From assembly GCA_043744805.1 (NCBI GenBank), contig JAYTTZ010000149.1:1-7334 (forward strand): a DNA stretch of 7,334 nucleotides, read 5' to 3'. How positions within the stretch are numbered: position 1 is the first letter of the stretch; each line of letters starts with the position of its first letter. This document shows positions 5,496-7,334 of this stretch, in pieces. The translations under genes and the position numbers were made by a program. A model generated the notes under the pieces. The model was not told where the DNA came from. It did no database searches and was given only the letters and a program-made list of their open reading frames with translations. This DNA is from Ga0077536 sp043744805 (GTDB taxonomy: Bacteria; Pseudomonadota; Gammaproteobacteria; Ga0077536).

Positions 5496-6833
5496 TCAGC
5501 CGCCCGGGGCACGCACGCGGATGGGGTTGGCGTAGATCCAGTCAACCCAGGCGTCCCCCACCTTCAAGGCCAGTTCAACCCGGTAGCTGCCGGGTTGCCG
5601 GATGGCCCAGTGGAGGCTGCGCCCTTCGCTGCTCGCCACCACCTCGCCATCGCGGCGAACAGTCCAGCGCGCCGGGAGGGGCGCCGCCCCGTGGAGTGCC
5701 AGATCAGGCGACAGTTCGGCGGACTCTCCCAAGGTGGCGCGCTGTCCCCCGCCTTCGGCAAGCAGCACGAAACCTTTCGCATCAGCCACCAGGTTGAACG
5801 CCACGAAGGCACGACCCTTGCCGAGCGCGTCGAGCAACGAGGCTTCGCTGTCGTCGTGCGCCAGCAGATGCGTATTCACGTAGCGCAGGCTGAGGGCGTA
5901 GGGGTCGAGATCCACGCGCAGCAGTTCGCGCCCAGGGACCAGCGGCCCCAGGAGTCCTTCCAGCAGCGGCCGGGTCAGTATCCCGGGTTTCCAGTCGAGC
6001 AGCGGCTTGCCACTGCTCTGGCGCAGGCGGAAGTGGCCGTCTTCGGTGTAGGTCGCGCGCAGCCCGAGGTTCTGGTGGGCATCGGCGGCGCCGACCCCCA
6101 CCATCAGGCGGGTTCGATTCTGCGCATCCCATAGCGCAAGGATGGCGTCCTGATGGTCGTAAAGCTTGCGGATGGCGAACTCGGGCCAGCGTGCGGAATT
6201 GAGGATCAACCCCGGCAGCACACCCGCGAGGCGCTCGTCCAGGAAGTCGGTATGGAGGTTGTAGATCTCCATGCTGGCGACGTCCGTGAGTTCGTAGGGC
6301 CGCGGCTCTTCGGTGTGACAGAAGGCGCTCAAGCCGCCCTGCGCCTTCACCTGCGCCACGGTCTGGGCGATGGGCTGCTCGCAGTCGAGCACCTGCGTTG
6401 GCGGCAAGGCCCATACCAGGAGGCCGTTGCGCAACTCCCACCCGCGCACGAAGCGCACGCCTGCATGCATCCCGGTCCACTGCAGGCTGAAGTCGGCCTT
6501 GCGGTCGATGCAGTGGTCGGTCATGAACATCGCGTCGACCTTCGCCTCCTGTGCGGCGGCAAGGATTTGCGGGAAGGGGATTTCGGAGTCGTGGGACAGC
6601 TCGGAATGGGCGTGCACGACGGCGCGGTATTCGGTCCAGCCGTCATCGAGTTCGACGGGTTCGGCCTGCGCACGGACGGCGGCGAGTTGGCGGGCCAGTG
6701 CGGGATAGGTGACGTAGCGGTCGTAAATCGGCACCCCGAGGAGCGCCACTGCAAACACCACGACAATGCAGGCGCCAACGCCCAGCAGGCGAATCAACCA
6801 GCGGCGCAGTCCACGGCGGCGGCGCACCCTCAT
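5496..6833 (-). CDS. Membrane-anchored PHP-domain metallohydrolase (CehA/McbA-like)
   Basis: A 445-residue protein with an arginine-rich start (MRVRRRRGLRR) and one hydrophobic segment at about 14-36. This predicts an N-in signal anchor with the catalytic domain outside the cytoplasmic membrane. The PHP fold is clear: His74-x-His76 in VVHAHSELSHDS, Asp106-His107 in FMTDH, Glu133 in GWELRNG, His173 in AFCHTEE, Glu189 in SMEIYN and Asp251-x-His253 in GAADAHQN. These are the expected metal ligands, so it is probably an active phosphoesterase- or hydrolase-type enzyme. The C-terminal third (about 305-445) looks like the beta-rich domain that follows the catalytic part in CehA/McbA-type proteins. 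The start is ATG 6833, just before the signal anchor. Extending to 6995 would add 54 residues antisense to the transposase remnant. The substrate is unknown, and an Shine-Dalgarno sequence is not obvious. Confidence 0.88.
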   Translation of the reverse strand: MRVRRRRGLRRWLIRLLGVGACIVVVFAVALLGVPIYDRYVTYPALARQLAAVRAQAEPVELDDGWTEYRAVVHAHSELSHDSEIPFPQILAAAQEAKVDAMFMTDHCIDRKADFSLQWTGMHAGVRFVRGWELRNGLLVWALPPTQVLDCEQPIAQTVAQVKAQGGLSAFCHTEEPRPYELTDVASMEIYNLHTDFLDERLAGVLPGLILNSARWPEFAIRKLYDHQDAILALWDAQNRTRLMVGVGAADAHQNLGLRATYTEDGHFRLRQSSGKPLLDWKPGILTRPLLEGLLGPLVPGRELLRVDLDPYALSLRYVNTHLLAHDDSEASLLDALGKGRAFVAFNLVADAKGFVLLAEGGGQRATLGESAELSPDLALHGAAPLPARWTVRRDGEVVASSEGRSLHWAIRQPGSYRVELALKVGDAWVDWIYANPIRVRAPGG

Positions 6834-6916
6834 GGCATCAGCCACGTGCCGTGGCACGCGAGGACTTAAGAGGCAAGCGCATGGAGTAAGCGTCTCGGCG
6901 GGGATGATCAAGCCCC

Positions 6917-6922
6917 AGTATA
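6917..6922 (-). promoter_or_regulatory. Candidate -10 box of the metallohydrolase/reductase unit
   Basis: On the minus strand these bases read TATACT, a good -10 hexamer, 83 bp upstream of the ATG at 6833. No clear TTGACA-like -35 lies 16-18 bases further upstream, so the promoter would be weak or activator-dependent. It lies in the stretch between the transposase remnant and the gene. Confidence 0.35.
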
Positions 6923-6963
6923 GGCGGCCTGCAAGGTCGAATGGACCCGTCGCTTGCCCTGCG

Positions 6964-7334
6964 TATATCGTCGGCTGGGCCATGGGCACGAACATGCGTA
7001 CGGAGCTGAGCCTGGACGCGCTGCAGATGGCGGTGACCCAGCGTCAACCTCGTGGCGTCATTCACCACTCGGACAGAGGGTCCCAATACACGAGCTATGC
7101 CTTCGGCAAGGGTTGCCAGGAAGCCGGCATCATGCCGTCGATGGGCTCGGTGGGTGATGCCTACGACCACGCGATGGCCGAGAGCTTCTTTGCCACGCTG
7201 GAGCGCGGGGTGCTCAACCGTCGGCGGTTCAAGAGCCAGGCCGAAGCCAGGATGGGGATCTTCGAGTGGATCGAAGGCTGGTACAACCCGCATCGTCGTC
7301 ACTCGGGTCTCGGCTACCGTTCGCCGGTCAACTA
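6964..7334 (+). pseudogene. IS3-family transposase (OrfB) remnant, N-terminus missing, continues past window
   Basis: The frame reads IVGWAMGTNMRTEL, then GVIHHSDRGSQYTS, MPSMGSVGDAYDHAMAESFFATLE, and WYNPHRRHSGLGYRSPVN at the window edge. This is the C-terminal half of the DDE integrase-core domain of an IS3-family OrfB, with the second catalytic Asp (in HSDRG) and the catalytic Glu (in AESFFATLE). The N-terminal part, with the HTH region and first catalytic Asp, is missing: sequence upstream of about 6964 encodes nothing resembling the family, although the frame stays open back to 6727. No OrfA is visible. It is therefore a 5'-truncated, inactive element; its right terminal repeat would lie beyond 7334. 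The exact breakpoint is uncertain by roughly 10 bases. Confidence 0.85.

Noticed and set aside
5486..5545. Longer aldo/keto reductase starting at TTG 5545 or GTG 5512.
   Set aside because: Both overlap the upstream hydrolase, lack a ribosome-binding site and add residues before the family-typical opening that begins at GTG 5485.
6872..6958. An 8-bp inverted repeat, GGCAAGCG (6872-6879) and CGCTTGCC (6951-6958), that might be IS terminal repeats.
   Set aside because: The arms are short, enclose no transposase sequence and are not at a recognisable element boundary; chance is sufficient in GC-rich DNA.
6834..6995. Extending the metallohydrolase by 54 residues to a start at 6995.
   Set aside because: The extra residues are partly antisense to the transposase remnant and would put the signal anchor in the interior; ATG 6833 immediately precedes the arginine-rich anchor.
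1..7334. Looked for a CRISPR array, toxin-antitoxin or phage defence module, and tRNA or rRNA genes.
   Set aside because: No direct-repeat array, no recognisable defence gene and no cloverleaf or rRNA sequence was seen; the genes are metabolic or small conserved proteins.

Overview
This is a high-GC proteobacterial chromosomal segment. The gene content (a DUF1840 protein, a FadA-like thiolase, an IS3-type transposase remnant, strong GC bias at third codon positions) fits a gamma- or betaproteobacterium, perhaps Xanthomonadales-like. No rRNA or other marker fixes the lineage. Most of the window is ordinary metabolic and housekeeping sequence. I see no CRISPR array, toxin-antitoxin pair, phage module, tRNA or rRNA.

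Layout. (1) Positions 1-870 hold the 3' three quarters of phosphoglycerate kinase (pgk, + strand). It converges on a class I fructose-bisphosphate aldolase of the short bacterial Fda type (957-1850, - strand), so two glycolytic/gluconeogenic enzymes lie side by side, with a small hairpin between them. (2) A 159-bp divergent control region (1851-2009) carries an 11-bp imperfect inverted repeat. It separates the aldolase from a rightward run of four genes: a thiolase (2010-3197), a degenerate PhyH-like protein (3254-3931), a DUF1840 protein (3937-4263) and a 61-residue zinc-ribbon-like protein (4276-4461). The last three are tightly spaced (5 and 12 bp). (3) A short convergent gap with a hairpin follows. 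(4) A leftward two-gene unit comes next: a membrane-anchored PHP/CehA-McbA-type metallohydrolase (5496-6833) and, 10 bp downstream of it, an aldo/keto reductase (4520-5485). (5) The right end holds the C-terminal part of an IS3-family transposase (about 6964-7334, + strand). Its homology starts abruptly upstream of the metallohydrolase promoter region.

How the genes relate. The pgk and aldolase pair belongs to central carbon metabolism. The thiolase probably acts in beta-oxidation or acyl-CoA turnover. Its downstream neighbours look like an accessory operon of poorly characterised genes. The most unusual item is the PhyH-like protein: it keeps the overall fold signature, the distal His and the 2-oxoglutarate-type Arg, but has lost the segment carrying the HxD iron-binding motif, so it is probably a pseudoenzyme. 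The PHP hydrolase keeps every expected metal ligand and looks active, likely facing the periplasm.
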